Counted from the first letter of the stretch, positions 21,769 to 31,556 are shown. The stretch is DNA of 64,000 nt from Rhodoferax sp. GW822-FHT02A01 (GCF_038784515.1 NZ_CP152376.1:3782001-3846000); one strand, 5' to 3'. Notes: generated by a model not told the origin, from the sequence alone. Made by a program: numbers and translations.

Positions 21769-24309
21769 TCAAATTCCAGAGAGGGGATGGGTCCTGCGGC
21801 ACATGGCCTCCAGCCAGACTACGCACGCGAGCAGCATGGGCAGCAGCATCCACCAGCTTTGCCACGGCGGCATGGACAAGCCCATGAGGTTGCGCAACCA
21901 GGGGACGGCCAATACCAGGGTCAGCATGGCTCCTACGGCGGCACCCATACGTGACAACCAGGGGTTGCCGCCGCGGAAGTTTTTCCAGACTGGCAGCGTC
22001 TGGTTGCGGTTGGCGGCAATCAGCAACAGTACGCCCACCAGCAAGGCGCAGAAGACCAGCGTGCGTGCCTGGTCGCTGCTGCTCAGCGTGGCAGTCAGCC
22101 ATGCCTGCCCGAGCAGCAGCACCGCTGCCAGGCCCGTGCCCTGCATGGTGGCGTGCAGCAGATAGGTCGCAGCAAAAGGCGAGTCGCCCACTGCGCGCGG
22201 AGGCCGCGTCATCACGTCTTCGCTTTCAGGTTCTGCCTCAAACACGATGGAGCAGGCCGGGTCTATCAACAGCTCCAGCAAAACGATATGCACCGGCAAT
22301 AGCAGAATGGGCCAGTTCAACAGGGAGGGCACCAGCGCCAGCGCAATGATGGGGATATGCACCGCGAATACAAAACGGGTGGCCTTGCGGATGTTGTCAT
22401 CGATGCGCCGCCCCTGGCGTATGGCGGCCACGATGCGCGCAAAGCTGTCGTCCAGCAGCACCAGGGCTGCGGACTCGCGCGCCACATCGGTGCCGCGCTG
22501 GCCCATGGCAATGCCCACGTCGGCGGCCTTGAGGGCGGGGGCATCATTCACACCATCGCCGGTCATGGCAACCACCGCGTCACCCTGGCGCAGCAAGCTG
22601 ACCAAGCGCAACTTGTGGTGGGGCGCAAGCCGGGCGCAGATGTCCACCTGCTGCAGACGCGCTTTCAGGGCCTCGTCCTGCAGGCTCTCGATCTCCGTGC
22701 CGGTGATGACTTCCGGCCGTTGCGACAGCCCAACCAATCTGGCTATGGCCAGTGCCGTGGCAGGATGGTCTCCGGTCATCATGATGACGCGGATGCCGGC
22801 TTGCCTGCACTCGCCCAACGCGGCAGCGACTTCGGGGCGCGGTGGATCGGCCAGGCCAATGAGGCCCAGAAACTCGAAGTCGAAATCATGCTGGCTGGTC
22901 GGGTGCGCATGGTCCGGTGTGGCACTGTCCCAGCGGCCACAGGCCACGCCCAGCACCCGCAGTCCGCGCTGCGCCATGGCCTCCACCTGCAGGCGTATTG
23001 CATCGCGCCGCGCCGGCTCCAGATGGCACAAGTCGGCCACGGCCTCGGGTGCGCCTTTGGTGGCCAGCAGATGCTGTTGCGGGTCTGCGTTGGTGAACAC
23101 CCGCGTCATGGCCAGGATGTCCTGGGACAGTGGGTATTCCACTTCCGGCACGTGGCCGTCGTGCACATGCTCGGTGCCTTCCAGCCACTGGTGGCCGAAC
23201 TGTTGTATGGCCTTTTCCATGGGGTCAAACGGGTCGCCCGGTGTGGCCAGCATGGCGAATTCAGTCAGCCGGTGAAACAGTTCGGGCATCTCCTGGGCGC
23301 CCTCAGGCGTGAAGTGCTGATCCTCCAGGGTCAGTTCGGCAACGGCCATACGGTTCTGGGTGAGCGTGCCCGTCTTGTCCACGGCCAGCACAGTGATGGC
23401 GCCCAGTGCCTCTACCGCACTGACACGTCGCGTCAGCACTTTCTGCTGTGCGATGCGCCAGGCACCCAGGGCGAGAAAGACGGTGAGGATGACCGGTATT
23501 TCTTCCGGCACGATGGCCATGGCCAGCGCGATGCCCGTGAGCAGACTCTCCAGCAGGGTGTGGCCGTCCCATAGCCAGTTCAGGCCAATCTGCGTCACTG
23601 CCAGACCGAACGCGCCCCAGCCCAGCCGGGTGACCAAGGTGCGCGAGCTTTGCTGCAGCGCAGATACCGGTTCCACCGTGGCCGCCAGGTCGGCACCGAT
23701 GCGCCCCACCGATGTCTGCTGCGCGAGGGCCGTGACTTCAGCCCAGGCCATGCCGCGCGTAACCACGGTGCTGGCAAACAGATTGGTGCTGTCGTCCGGC
23801 AGTTTGGCAATCGGCACGGACTCACCGGTCAGCAGCGATTCATCGACTTCCACCGAGCCTTTCAACAACCTGGCGTCCGCCGCAACCCGATCGCCCTCGC
23901 GCAGCACCAGCAGATCACCGCACACCACATCGCGCCCGGCAATGCGTTGTTCCTGTCCACTGCGGATCACCAGGGCACGCGGTGCCGATAGTTCGCGCAG
24001 GGACTCCAGCGCCCGTTGGGTCTTGCGTTCCTGTGCCAGAGTGATGCCAATCACCACCAGCACAAAACTCAGCAGGAAGATGGCTTCGGCCTTGTCACCC
24101 AGCGCCAGATAGATGGCGCCGCCCGCGAGCAACATCAGGAACATGGGTTCGGTCACCACGTCACGCACAATCGCCCATGTCGACTTGGGCAGATTGCCCG
24201 GCAGCAGGTTGGGGCCGTCAGCCTCCAGGCGGCGACGCGCTTCCTCCGGACTGAGTCCGTCCAGGCGGGGTGCGTCCGTCATTGGGTCTGACTGCGGTTG
24301 TTGTTGCAT
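21769..24309 (-). CDS. Cation-translocating P-type ATPase, calcium-type
   Basis: An 846-residue membrane pump, probably for Ca2+ or a similar ion. It has the actuator motif DESLLTGESVPIAK, the phosphorylation site VLAVDKTGTLTQN, the hinge MTGDGVNDAPALKAADVGIAMG, and a C-terminal membrane block with SIVFEAEPESEDVMTRPPR, as in PMR1-like and P2A pumps. The start at ATG 24309 (MQQQPQSDPMTDAPRL) is chosen because AGGAG lies about 7 bases upstream; the frame extends to 24390. It is monocistronic as far as can be seen. Ion specificity is inferred. Confidence 0.9.
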   Translation of the reverse strand: MQQQPQSDPMTDAPRLDGLSPEEARRRLEADGPNLLPGNLPKSTWAIVRDVVTEPMFLMLLAGGAIYLALGDKAEAIFLLSFVLVVIGITLAQERKTQRALESLRELSAPRALVIRSGQEQRIAGRDVVCGDLLVLREGDRVAADARLLKGSVEVDESLLTGESVPIAKLPDDSTNLFASTVVTRGMAWAEVTALAQQTSVGRIGADLAATVEPVSALQQSSRTLVTRLGWGAFGLAVTQIGLNWLWDGHTLLESLLTGIALAMAIVPEEIPVILTVFLALGAWRIAQQKVLTRRVSAVEALGAITVLAVDKTGTLTQNRMAVAELTLEDQHFTPEGAQEMPELFHRLTEFAMLATPGDPFDPMEKAIQQFGHQWLEGTEHVHDGHVPEVEYPLSQDILAMTRVFTNADPQQHLLATKGAPEAVADLCHLEPARRDAIRLQVEAMAQRGLRVLGVACGRWDSATPDHAHPTSQHDFDFEFLGLIGLADPPRPEVAAALGECRQAGIRVIMMTGDHPATALAIARLVGLSQRPEVITGTEIESLQDEALKARLQQVDICARLAPHHKLRLVSLLRQGDAVVAMTGDGVNDAPALKAADVGIAMGQRGTDVARESAALVLLDDSFARIVAAIRQGRRIDDNIRKATRFVFAVHIPIIALALVPSLLNWPILLLPVHIVLLELLIDPACSIVFEAEPESEDVMTRPPRAVGDSPFAATYLLHATMQGTGLAAVLLLGQAWLTATLSSSDQARTLVFCALLVGVLLLIAANRNQTLPVWKNFRGGNPWLSRMGAAVGAMLTLVLAVPWLRNLMGLSMPPWQSWWMLLPMLLACVVWLEAMCRRTHPLSGI

Positions 24310-24531
24310 ATTCCTGCTCCTGCGGACCATCATAGGCAGACGGTTGGGCTCCATATCCTGTTTCGGTCGACCTTCATTGACTTTAGGCAATTCAATGGTC
24401 GTTGTGTGGCCGCCAAAGACTTCAAACTGTCAAAAAAGCATCACCAAATTGCAGTGATTGATCTTTAGTCTAGCGGTGTGAAAACCACAGACGACCTCCT
24501 CATTGAGTCCTTCGCGGCGCGGCAGTCGAGT

Positions 24532-25758
24532 ATGCGTATTGCCGTCGTGACGGAAACCTTTCCACCAGAAGTCAACGGCGTCGCCATGACGCTGGGGCGC
24601 ATTGTGGAGGGACTGCTGAACCGTGGCCATGCCATTCAGGTTGTGCGGCCGCGCCAGGCACGCGAAGCCAACGATATGCGCGAAGGCCTGGACCAGGTGC
24701 TCTCCAAAGGCATACCGCTGCCCACCTATGGCGAGTTGCGCTTTGGTCTGCCCTCCAAGAGCCGTCTGGCCAAGCTGTGGGGCGAGCGCAGGCCGGACAT
24801 CGTGCATGTGGTGACCGAGGGCCCGCTGGGCTGGTCCGCCGTGGCCGCAGCACGCAAGCTGCACCTGCCGCTGACCAGCTCGTTTCATACCAATTTCCAT
24901 AGCTACTCGCAGCACTACGGCATGGGCATCCTGAAGTCGCCCATCGAGAGCTATCTGCGCAAGCTGCACAACCGCACCCAAGCCACCATGGTGCCCACAC
25001 GTGCCATGCTGCAGGAACTAAAAGGCCGTGGCTACGACAATGTCACCCTGGTGTCGCGCGGCGTGGCCATTGAACTCTTCAAGCCCAGCCGCCGCTCCGA
25101 AGCCCTGCGCGCAACCTGGGGCGTGCTGCCGGACGACCCGGTGGTGATTCTGGTGGGGCGCCTTGCCAAGGAAAAGAATGTGGGTCTGGTGGTTTCGGCC
25201 TTCCGTGCCATCCAGGCCAAGCAGCCGCGTGCCAAGCTGGTGTTTGTGGGCGATGGCCCCTTGCGCAAGACGCTGGAAGAGATGTGCCCGGACGCACACT
25301 TTGCCGGCATCCGCAAGGGCGAGGAGCTGGCGGCGCACTACGCATCGGGTGATCTGTTCCTGTTCCCCAGCCTCACCGAGACGTTTGGCAACGTGGTGCC
25401 CGAGGCGCTGGCCAGTGGTTTGGCCGTGGTGTCGTATGCCAACGCCGCCGCGCAGGAACTCATCATCCAGAACCACAACGGCATTCTGGTGCCCAATGGC
25501 GATGAGCTGGCCTTTGTGAATGCGTCAGTGGAATTGGCCATGGACCGAGCCCGGCAACAGCAGATGCGCGAGGTCAGCCCGCGCAGCGTGGCCTATCTGG
25601 CCTGGGGCGCGGTGTGCGAGAGTTTTGAGGAAGTGCTGCGCGATGTGCTCGCGCGGCATGAGCAGCAATTTGGCATGGTGGATGGCATCCACCTGCCCGG
25701 ATCAATGGCTCCAGCGAAGGAGCGCCTGACCCATCCGCACGTGAGTCCCTTGCTCTAG
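24532..25758 (+). CDS. GT4-family glycosyltransferase
   Basis: A 408-residue GT-B enzyme probably glycosylating a membrane lipid. RIAVVTETFPPEVNGVAMTL at the N terminus is typical of the MgtA/sulfoquinovosyl-diacylglycerol-synthase type group. The donor site has VILVGRLAKEKNVGLVVSAF (about 201-220) and the EX7E motif ETFGNVVPEALASG (about 283-296). The frame is open from GTG 24478, giving 426 residues; the ATG at 24532 fits homologues better. Its last 57 bases overlap the convergent psd gene. The neighbourhood suggests envelope lipid modification. Confidence 0.85.
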   Translation: MRIAVVTETFPPEVNGVAMTLGRIVEGLLNRGHAIQVVRPRQAREANDMREGLDQVLSKGIPLPTYGELRFGLPSKSRLAKLWGERRPDIVHVVTEGPLGWSAVAAARKLHLPLTSSFHTNFHSYSQHYGMGILKSPIESYLRKLHNRTQATMVPTRAMLQELKGRGYDNVTLVSRGVAIELFKPSRRSEALRATWGVLPDDPVVILVGRLAKEKNVGLVVSAFRAIQAKQPRAKLVFVGDGPLRKTLEEMCPDAHFAGIRKGEELAAHYASGDLFLFPSLTETFGNVVPEALASGLAVVSYANAAAQELIIQNHNGILVPNGDELAFVNASVELAMDRARQQQMREVSPRSVAYLAWGAVCESFEEVLRDVLARHEQQFGMVDGIHLPGSMAPAKERLTHPHVSPLL

Positions 25759-26583
25759 TCCTTCGCACAGGGCAAACCCGGCGGGTGCCAGAACGATCAC
25801 CGTAGACCCATGCTGGAACCAACCCATCTCTTGACCCTTGCCGAAGCTGGCGTTGCAGGCCATCGTCTTGGCGCCCTTGTATCCCATGTGCAGCAGCACA
25901 TCCAGAAAGTGCAACCGGATGCTGGCCACCAGAATGGCCGCCACCGGCACCAGCGCAACGCGCTGCCCGTTGATGGAACCGGTGCCGTTCAGGCGCGTGC
26001 TGATGAAGGCACGCTCGTTCTTGCAGAACAGCTTTTCCACGCGCTTGAGCGCGATCGGATTGACGTTCCAGGTGTCGCCAGAAAAGTAGCGCACCTTGTC
26101 CACCGTGCAGTTGTAGGGTGCGTGGAAGCGGTGGTACATGCTGCTGGTCAGGCGCAAGGTAACAAAGGTGCCGTTGCGCCAGGCGCTCAGGTCTTCTTCG
26201 GTGCCCAGCAGGTCTTCCAGCGTGTAGGGGAAGCCCTTGGCCTGGAACACCTGCGTGCCGGCTATGGGGCCGCAGGCACCGATGATGCCGTCCACCGGGC
26301 TGCTCATCACGTTGGCGTCGGTGTCGATCGTGCGTGCACCGTCCTTGAGCTCGCGGGTGAAGCAGTCATGCATGCTTTTGAAGTGCTGCTTTTTCGCCTC
26401 GCTCAGGTCCAGGTCGCTGAAGAACTTCCAGATGCCGATGGAAGCACTGCGCACCAGCGGATTTTCGATCTTGCTGAAGCGCCCCATGAACTGGGTCAGC
26501 CAACGTCGCGGCAGGCGGTTGGTCAGCAGGAAGTTCAGGTCTTCGTTGGCCAATAAGTTGTGAATCTGTTTTTTCAAAGTCAT
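25702..26583 (-). CDS. psd: Phosphatidylserine decarboxylase
   Basis: Psd converts phosphatidylserine to phosphatidylethanolamine using a pyruvoyl group made by self-cleavage. The 293-residue protein shows SSPVDGIIGACGPI (about 109-122), SMYHRFHAPYNCTV with the active His (about 162-175) and a C-terminal FQHGSTVIVLAP in which G-S is the expected cleavage point (Ser becomes pyruvoyl). The ATG at 26583 is chosen; upstream codons overlap the divergent aminotransferase. Its 3' end overlaps the convergent glycosyltransferase, both frames being intact. Confidence 0.95.
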   Translation of the reverse strand: MTLKKQIHNLLANEDLNFLLTNRLPRRWLTQFMGRFSKIENPLVRSASIGIWKFFSDLDLSEAKKQHFKSMHDCFTRELKDGARTIDTDANVMSSPVDGIIGACGPIAGTQVFQAKGFPYTLEDLLGTEEDLSAWRNGTFVTLRLTSSMYHRFHAPYNCTVDKVRYFSGDTWNVNPIALKRVEKLFCKNERAFISTRLNGTGSINGQRVALVPVAAILVASIRLHFLDVLLHMGYKGAKTMACNASFGKGQEMGWFQHGSTVIVLAPAGFALCEGLEQGTHVRMGQALLRWSH

Positions 26584-26627
26584 GTTGATAGTTCTCTGTA
26601 ATCGTTTTGCTAGGAAGGCAATAACCC

Positions 26628-28295
26628 GTGAATGAATCGTTTGGTATGAATACCCTGGCCCTTTACACCGTAGGCAGTGCAGCGCTGGTGTTGGCACTGA
26701 CCAAGGCCAAGACGCGCCTGGAGTTGTCGATGGCCAAGCACCGCTCGTTGGCCGGTCACCCGCGCACGGCGCGCCGTGTGGCGGCCTTGCTGCCCGGCTA
26801 CCGCTACAGCGAAGACCAGGCCTTTGCCGTGGACGGCGCGCCGCCCAACGTGGTGGCCCAACGCAAGGCGGCGTTCGCAAGTCTGGTGGCACGCTGCCAG
26901 CAGCGTTACCCCAAGAGCCTTGCGGCCAGTGCAGAAGCTGCGCAAAGCCTGTCGGACCTGCAGTTCATCAGCGCCTACCGCGTGCCCTTCCAGTTCCGTG
27001 ATCTGGCGGCCAAGGGTCTCAAGGTGGGCTCCTTTGTGCAGAGCACCGCAGGCGTGACCGTGACCGACCTGGATGGCAACACCTTCTACGACCTCACCGG
27101 CTCGTATGGCGTCAACCTGTTCGGCAATGACTTCTACAAGCAGTGCATGGACGACGGCATTGCCCTGGTGCGTGACCTGGGCCCAGTGCTGGGCGCCTAC
27201 CACCCGGTGATGCTGGACAACGTGCGGCGCATCAAGCAGATCAGCGGCATGGACGAGGTGAGCTTTCATATGTCTGGCACCGAGGCGGTGATGCAGGCCG
27301 TGCGCCTGGCGCGCTACCACACGGGGCGCAGCAAGCTGGTGCGCTTCTGCGGCTCTTACCACGGCTGGTGGGGCGATGTGCAGCCCGGCATCGGCAACCC
27401 GGTGCCCGCGCGCGATACCTTCACCCTCACCGAAATGGGCGAGGGCACTTTGCGCGTATTGCGTACGCGCAAGGACATCGCCTGCATCCTGATCAACCCG
27501 CTGCAGGCCCTGCACCCCAACGTGGCCGCACCCAGCGATGGCTCGCTGCTCGACAGCTCGCGCAAGGCCCATTTCGACAAGGCCGCCTACACCGCCTGGC
27601 TGCAGGAGCTGCGCCGCATCTGCGATGACCGTGGCATCGCGCTGATCTTTGACGAGGTGTTCATGGGTTTCCGTCTGGCCAAGGGTGGCGCGCAGGAGTA
27701 CTTCGGCGTGCGTGCCGATCTGGTGACCTACGGCAAGACCCTGGGCGGCGGCTTGCCCATTGGCGTGGTGTGCGGCAAACGCGAATGGATGCGGCGCTTC
27801 CGTGACGACTCTCCCGCCGACATCTGCTTTGCCCGCGGCACCTTCAACTCCCACCCGTATGTGATGGGCGCCATGAACGTGTTCCTGCGCCGTCTGGACG
27901 ATGCCAGTATCAGCGCCCTGTACCAGGGCTTGGAAGAAACCTGGAACCACCGCGCAGCGTTGCTCAACAAGCGTCTGCACGATGCCGGCGTGCCGGTCCG
28001 CGTGGAGGGCATGTCCACGGTATGGACCGTGCTGTACACACAGCCCGCAAGCTATAACTGGTTGTTCCAACACTATTTGCGCCTGGAGGGAATCGCCCTG
28101 AGCTGGGTCGGTACGGGGCGCATCATCTGGAGTCTGAATTTCACGGATGCCGATTTCGAAGAGGTGGTGCAACGGTTTGTCCAAGCGGGTCTGGCGATGA
28201 AGGCGGATGGCTGGTGGTGGACGGACGGGGTGACTACCAACAAGACCATCAAGCGTCGGTTGTTGCGGGAGATGTTGGCTACCAAGTTTGGTTGA
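26628..28295 (+). CDS. Class III PLP aminotransferase with N-terminal membrane segment
   Basis: A 555-residue fold-type I PLP enzyme related to glutamate-1-semialdehyde aminomutases. PLP motifs include SFHMSGTEAVMQAVRLAR (about 213-230), CGSYHGWWGD, LIFDEVFMGFR (Asp that pairs with the pyridine) and TYGKTLGGGLPIGVV with the Schiff-base Lys (about 370). Unlike most relatives it has an N-terminal hydrophobic stretch (residues 9-25) and a ~120-residue extension. It diverges from psd with 44 bases between and may act on a lipid or its precursor; this is inference from context. The start may be GTG 26628 or ATG 26646. Confidence 0.8.
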   Translation: MNESFGMNTLALYTVGSAALVLALTKAKTRLELSMAKHRSLAGHPRTARRVAALLPGYRYSEDQAFAVDGAPPNVVAQRKAAFASLVARCQQRYPKSLAASAEAAQSLSDLQFISAYRVPFQFRDLAAKGLKVGSFVQSTAGVTVTDLDGNTFYDLTGSYGVNLFGNDFYKQCMDDGIALVRDLGPVLGAYHPVMLDNVRRIKQISGMDEVSFHMSGTEAVMQAVRLARYHTGRSKLVRFCGSYHGWWGDVQPGIGNPVPARDTFTLTEMGEGTLRVLRTRKDIACILINPLQALHPNVAAPSDGSLLDSSRKAHFDKAAYTAWLQELRRICDDRGIALIFDEVFMGFRLAKGGAQEYFGVRADLVTYGKTLGGGLPIGVVCGKREWMRRFRDDSPADICFARGTFNSHPYVMGAMNVFLRRLDDASISALYQGLEETWNHRAALLNKRLHDAGVPVRVEGMSTVWTVLYTQPASYNWLFQHYLRLEGIALSWVGTGRIIWSLNFTDADFEEVVQRFVQAGLAMKADGWWWTDGVTTNKTIKRRLLREMLATKFG

Positions 28296-28304
28296 TTGCC
28301 TAAA

Positions 28305-28333
28305 GCAGGGTGACTGGTTGTTGCCCTGTTTTT
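28305..28333 (+). terminator. Probable terminator of the aminotransferase gene
   Basis: GCAGGG at 28306-28311 pairs with CCCTG at 28324-28328 and is followed by TTTTT, 10 bases after the stop. The stem is short (5-6 bp). Confidence 0.5.
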
Positions 28334-28377
28334 GGTTGGAATGCACGTTAGGGGCTGCTTGTGGCGGCCGATGCCAC

Positions 28378-28583
28378 TGGGGTAGATGGTTCCGTTCGTG
28401 TCCCCCGGCCTTCGGCCTCCTCCTTTACCTCACTGCACCATCTACCCCAGCGTCATCGGCAACCAGCAGTGTTGGCACGCAACGACTGAAAACCCTTCGC
28501 GTGCCAACAGCGTTGGTTGACTCAGGGCGGCGTGGCATTCTGCGCCGGTAGGTAAAGGAGGAGGCCGAAGGCCGGGGGACACG
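28378..28583. repeat. Long nested inverted repeats in a 350-base intergenic region
   Basis: The gene-free stretch 28296-28646 holds a perfect 34-base inverted repeat (28397-28430 against 28550-28583, core CCCCCGGCCTTCGGCC). Nested around and inside it are a 13-base pair (28378-28390 with 28437-28449, GGGGTAGATGG) and a GTTGGCACGC/GCGTGCCAAC pair near 28472-28507. No ORF is credible inside. It resembles a non-coding mobile or bidirectional structural element. It lies between convergent genes, so a terminator role is also possible. Confidence 0.75.
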
Positions 28584-28646
28584 GACGGCGCAGAGTGCCA
28601 CGCCGCACTGAGTCCCACGAGGTGCCTTGAACGCAAAGGCAAGGTA

Positions 28647-29258
28647 TCAGGCCACAGGCCCCAGGTGCCCACGTTCCTCAATCAACTCACCACGCATCAG
28701 CGCCAACGGAGCCTTGTGGTAGAGGTAGATGTCGTGGAAGGGATCGGTCAGGATCTTGGTCATCCATACCAGACCATCGAGCACGCCCTTGATGAAAAAC
28801 AGGTGCACCGTGCGGAACAGCAGGCCGCCCACACCGATGAACAGCCACAGCATGCCGGTATTGCGTGCAAAGCCCTGCCACGAGGCGGCAGGCTCCAGCA
28901 GGCCCATGAAGCCGGGATCAATCCACAGCGCGATGGGAGCACCGGCCCAGATGGCCAGCAGCACCATCTTGCGGCGCAGGTTGTAGCCCACCTTGATCTC
29001 TTCCTTGTGTTCTTGCGTGGCCTGGTTGACTTCGTCGTAGCCCAGCGGCTCGAAGAAGAAGTGGCCGGATTGGCGCGTAGTCATGGATACCAGCCAGGCC
29101 ACCAGGGCCGCAACGGCCGGGTCGACGAACAACAGCGCATAAGCCACCAGGAAGCTGATGGCACTGATGAGGTGCAGCGTCTGGTTGATGCGGCTGTGGT
29201 GGTAATAGCGGTGGTCGTCCCAACGCTGAATCTTGAGTTGCCTGAAAAATTCGTTCAT
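28647..29258 (-). CDS. Mpo1-like/DUF962-type membrane protein
   Basis: A 203-residue protein with about four membrane helices. WDDHRYYHHSRINQTLHLIS at the N terminus and the SGHFFFEPLGYDE loop (about 64-76) recall the Mpo1/DUF962 fold, in which His residues bind iron for 2-hydroxy fatty acid oxidation. The match is by motif only. It lies upstream, on the minus strand, of the nested repeats and next to PPK2, and the window's lipid-gene group is close by. Confidence 0.55.
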   Translation of the reverse strand: MNEFFRQLKIQRWDDHRYYHHSRINQTLHLISAISFLVAYALLFVDPAVAALVAWLVSMTTRQSGHFFFEPLGYDEVNQATQEHKEEIKVGYNLRRKMVLLAIWAGAPIALWIDPGFMGLLEPAASWQGFARNTGMLWLFIGVGGLLFRTVHLFFIKGVLDGLVWMTKILTDPFHDIYLYHKAPLALMRGELIEERGHLGPVA

Positions 29259-29369
29259 CCGATAAACCTCCAGTTGAGATGGAGCAATCGTAGGGAGGGA
29301 AGATTGCAGGCGCGTGACAGCTTGTGTGACGGTTTGGTTAATTGCAACCGGGCCACCACCTCACGGTTA

Positions 29370-30293
29370 TCAGTAGCGCTCGGGTACGTACATCTCGGGC
29401 GGCACCGGGTGGCGGATGTAGTCGTCGTTGCGCACGCGGGCTGGCAGCACCACAGTGTCGTGCTCGATCTCGGTATAGGGGATCAGGCTCAGCAAGTGGT
29501 CTATGCAGTTCAGGCGCGCCTTCTTCTTGTCCACCGCCTGCACGATCCACCAGGGTGCTTCCGGGATGTGGGTGCGCTCCAGCATGGTTTCTTTGGCCTT
29601 GGTGTATTCCTCCCAGCGCACGCGCGACTCCAGGTCCATGGGGCTGAGCTTCCATTGCTTGAGCGGATCGTGGATGCGTCCCAGAAAGCGCGAGTGCTGC
29701 TCGTCGTCGGTGATGGAGAACCAGTACTTGATGAGCTGGATGCCGCTGCGCGCCAGCATCTTCTCGAACTCAGGCACGGTGCGGAAGAACTCTTCGTATT
29801 CGTCATCGGTGCAAAAGCCCATGACGCGCTCCACACCGGCGCGGTTGTACCAGCTGCGGTCGAACAGCACCATCTCACCGGCAGCCGGCAGGTGCGACAC
29901 ATAGCGCTGGAAATACCACTGGGTGCGTTCACGGTCATTGGGTGCGGGCAGGGCGGCCACGCGTGCCACGCGCGGGTTCAGGCGCTGGGTGATGCGCTTG
30001 ATCACGCCACCCTTGCCGGCAGCGTCGCGGCCTTCAAACAAGATCACCACCTTGTGGCGGCTGGCCACCACCCAGTCCTGCAATTTCACCAACTCACCCT
30101 GCAGGCGAAAGAGCTCCTGGAAGTAGGTGCGGCGTGCCACCTTTTCGTCGGCGGAGCGCGGTTGGCCGTAGGCCTGCAGCTCTTCCATGTTGCGCTCTTC
30201 GAGCTCCATCTCCAGCTCCTCGTCGTAGCTGTCGAGCAGATCTTCGCGCAGGCGGCGCATCATCTCTTCTTGTGCAGTGCTGTCAAGGCTCAT
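29370..30293 (-). CDS. ppk2: Polyphosphate kinase 2
   Basis: PPK2 moves phosphate between polyphosphate and nucleotides. The 307-residue protein has the Walker A motif FEGRDAAGKGGVIKRI (about 88-103), the lid/Walker B segment VLFDRSWYNRAGVERVMGF (about 142-160) and the C-terminal LNCIDHLLSLIPY. One PPK2 domain with an acidic N-terminal helix (LDSYDEELEMELEE) suggests the class I short form, but ADP versus AMP preference cannot be read. The start at ATG 30293 is favoured over 30329. Confidence 0.9.
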   Translation of the reverse strand: MSLDSTAQEEMMRRLREDLLDSYDEELEMELEERNMEELQAYGQPRSADEKVARRTYFQELFRLQGELVKLQDWVVASRHKVVILFEGRDAAGKGGVIKRITQRLNPRVARVAALPAPNDRERTQWYFQRYVSHLPAAGEMVLFDRSWYNRAGVERVMGFCTDDEYEEFFRTVPEFEKMLARSGIQLIKYWFSITDDEQHSRFLGRIHDPLKQWKLSPMDLESRVRWEEYTKAKETMLERTHIPEAPWWIVQAVDKKKARLNCIDHLLSLIPYTEIEHDTVVLPARVRNDDYIRHPVPPEMYVPERY

Positions 30294-30514
30294 GGATTCA
30301 CCGTTCGGATATGTGGAGGAAAAAGGCACACAGCATGTAACAAATTCATTTCATTCGTATGACAGGTCCGTAGTACGCCGTAAACTCGAATCGGCAACAA
30401 GCTGTTACAGGTCTATGATGCTCACTGCTAGTTTGGCACACAACAGGGCGCAGACCCTGCAGTGCGGAACACGCTGGATGCCACCATCCAGAAGAATAGT
30501 TAGGGGGACAGCAA

Positions 30515-31537
30515 ATGCAACGAAGACAACTACTCAGGTACCTGGGCGCTCCCACAGCGGCTGCGGGCGTTGCGCCATGGGTCTTGGCGGCTGGTCTGCA
30601 GAGAGTTGCCATCGCCGTCCCCGGTCCCGGCAATTTGCATTTTCTGCCTTTGGCGCTGGCGCTCAGGACGGGGGCCGATGTGGCCCAGGGTATTCAGCTG
30701 GATATCCGTTATGTGGGCGGAGGCCCGCAGGCTTTCCAGCAAATGCTGGACCGCAATACCGACTTCTCGGTCGGAGGCCTGCCCGCTCTGGGGCTGCAGA
30801 AGGCCAGCGGCAACCCGGTGGTCTGCGTGGCACCCATTACCCGCGTGCCAGCCTATACGCTGCTGGTTCGCAAGCAGTTTGAACGCACCATCAAAAATAT
30901 CCGGGATCTGAGCGGTCAGGTACTGGGAGTCAAGGGCCATGTGCCGGGTGGGCGCTCGACAACACAGCTGATCACCGAATTCGTGTTGCGCCAGGCTGGC
31001 GTGGCGCCTGACAAGGTCAACTTTGTGGCGGTGGGGCAGTCCTTCGACAGCCAGCACGCGGCGTTGGCCAGTGGCACGGTCGACGCCATCATGGGGGATG
31101 AACCCTTTGCGACCCGGCTCATCAAGGAAAAAGTGGCTTTTGCCCTGGCGGATTTCCATGACTTGGGTCAAACCCGCAAGCTCATGGGCGGGCTTTTCCT
31201 GAACGGGCATCTCGCCACGCGCGATGATTTCATTGCCAGCAAGCCCGATCTGGTCGGCAAAGTGGTGCGCACGGTCACGCGCACGCTGGTGTGGATTCAC
31301 GCCCATTCGGCCCAGGACATCGTCGGCGCCCTGACGCTGGAGGATGGACCGGAGCGCAGGGCCTGGCTGGATGTGCTTGCCGATCACAAGAACATCTACT
31401 CACCCGACGGCAAGTTCGTGCCGGATGAGATCAACACCACCAACCGCTTTCTGCATGCCGTGGAAACCAGCGACGCGGTTGCTGCCCTGGATTTGAGCAG
31501 CATCGTCAACAGCCGATGGGCGGGGCAGGGCGCCTGA
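30515..31537 (+). CDS. ABC-type solute-binding protein (SsuA/NMT1-like)
   Basis: A 340-residue periplasmic binding protein of the SsuA/THI5/NMT1 type. The N terminus MQRRQLLRYLGAPTAAAG has a twin-arginine-like signal. The mature fold shows GVKGHVPGGRSTTQLITEFVL (about 139-159) and DAIMGDEPFATRL. No permease or ATPase gene is near; 19 bases downstream starts a GGDEF-EAL protein, so it may sense rather than import. The ligand is unknown. ATG 30515 follows a GGGGGA ribosome site. Confidence 0.82.
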   Translation: MQRRQLLRYLGAPTAAAGVAPWVLAAGLQRVAIAVPGPGNLHFLPLALALRTGADVAQGIQLDIRYVGGGPQAFQQMLDRNTDFSVGGLPALGLQKASGNPVVCVAPITRVPAYTLLVRKQFERTIKNIRDLSGQVLGVKGHVPGGRSTTQLITEFVLRQAGVAPDKVNFVAVGQSFDSQHAALASGTVDAIMGDEPFATRLIKEKVAFALADFHDLGQTRKLMGGLFLNGHLATRDDFIASKPDLVGKVVRTVTRTLVWIHAHSAQDIVGALTLEDGPERRAWLDVLADHKNIYSPDGKFVPDEINTTNRFLHAVETSDAVAALDLSSIVNSRWAGQGA

Positions 31538-31556
31538 TGCAAATGCGATACGGCCT

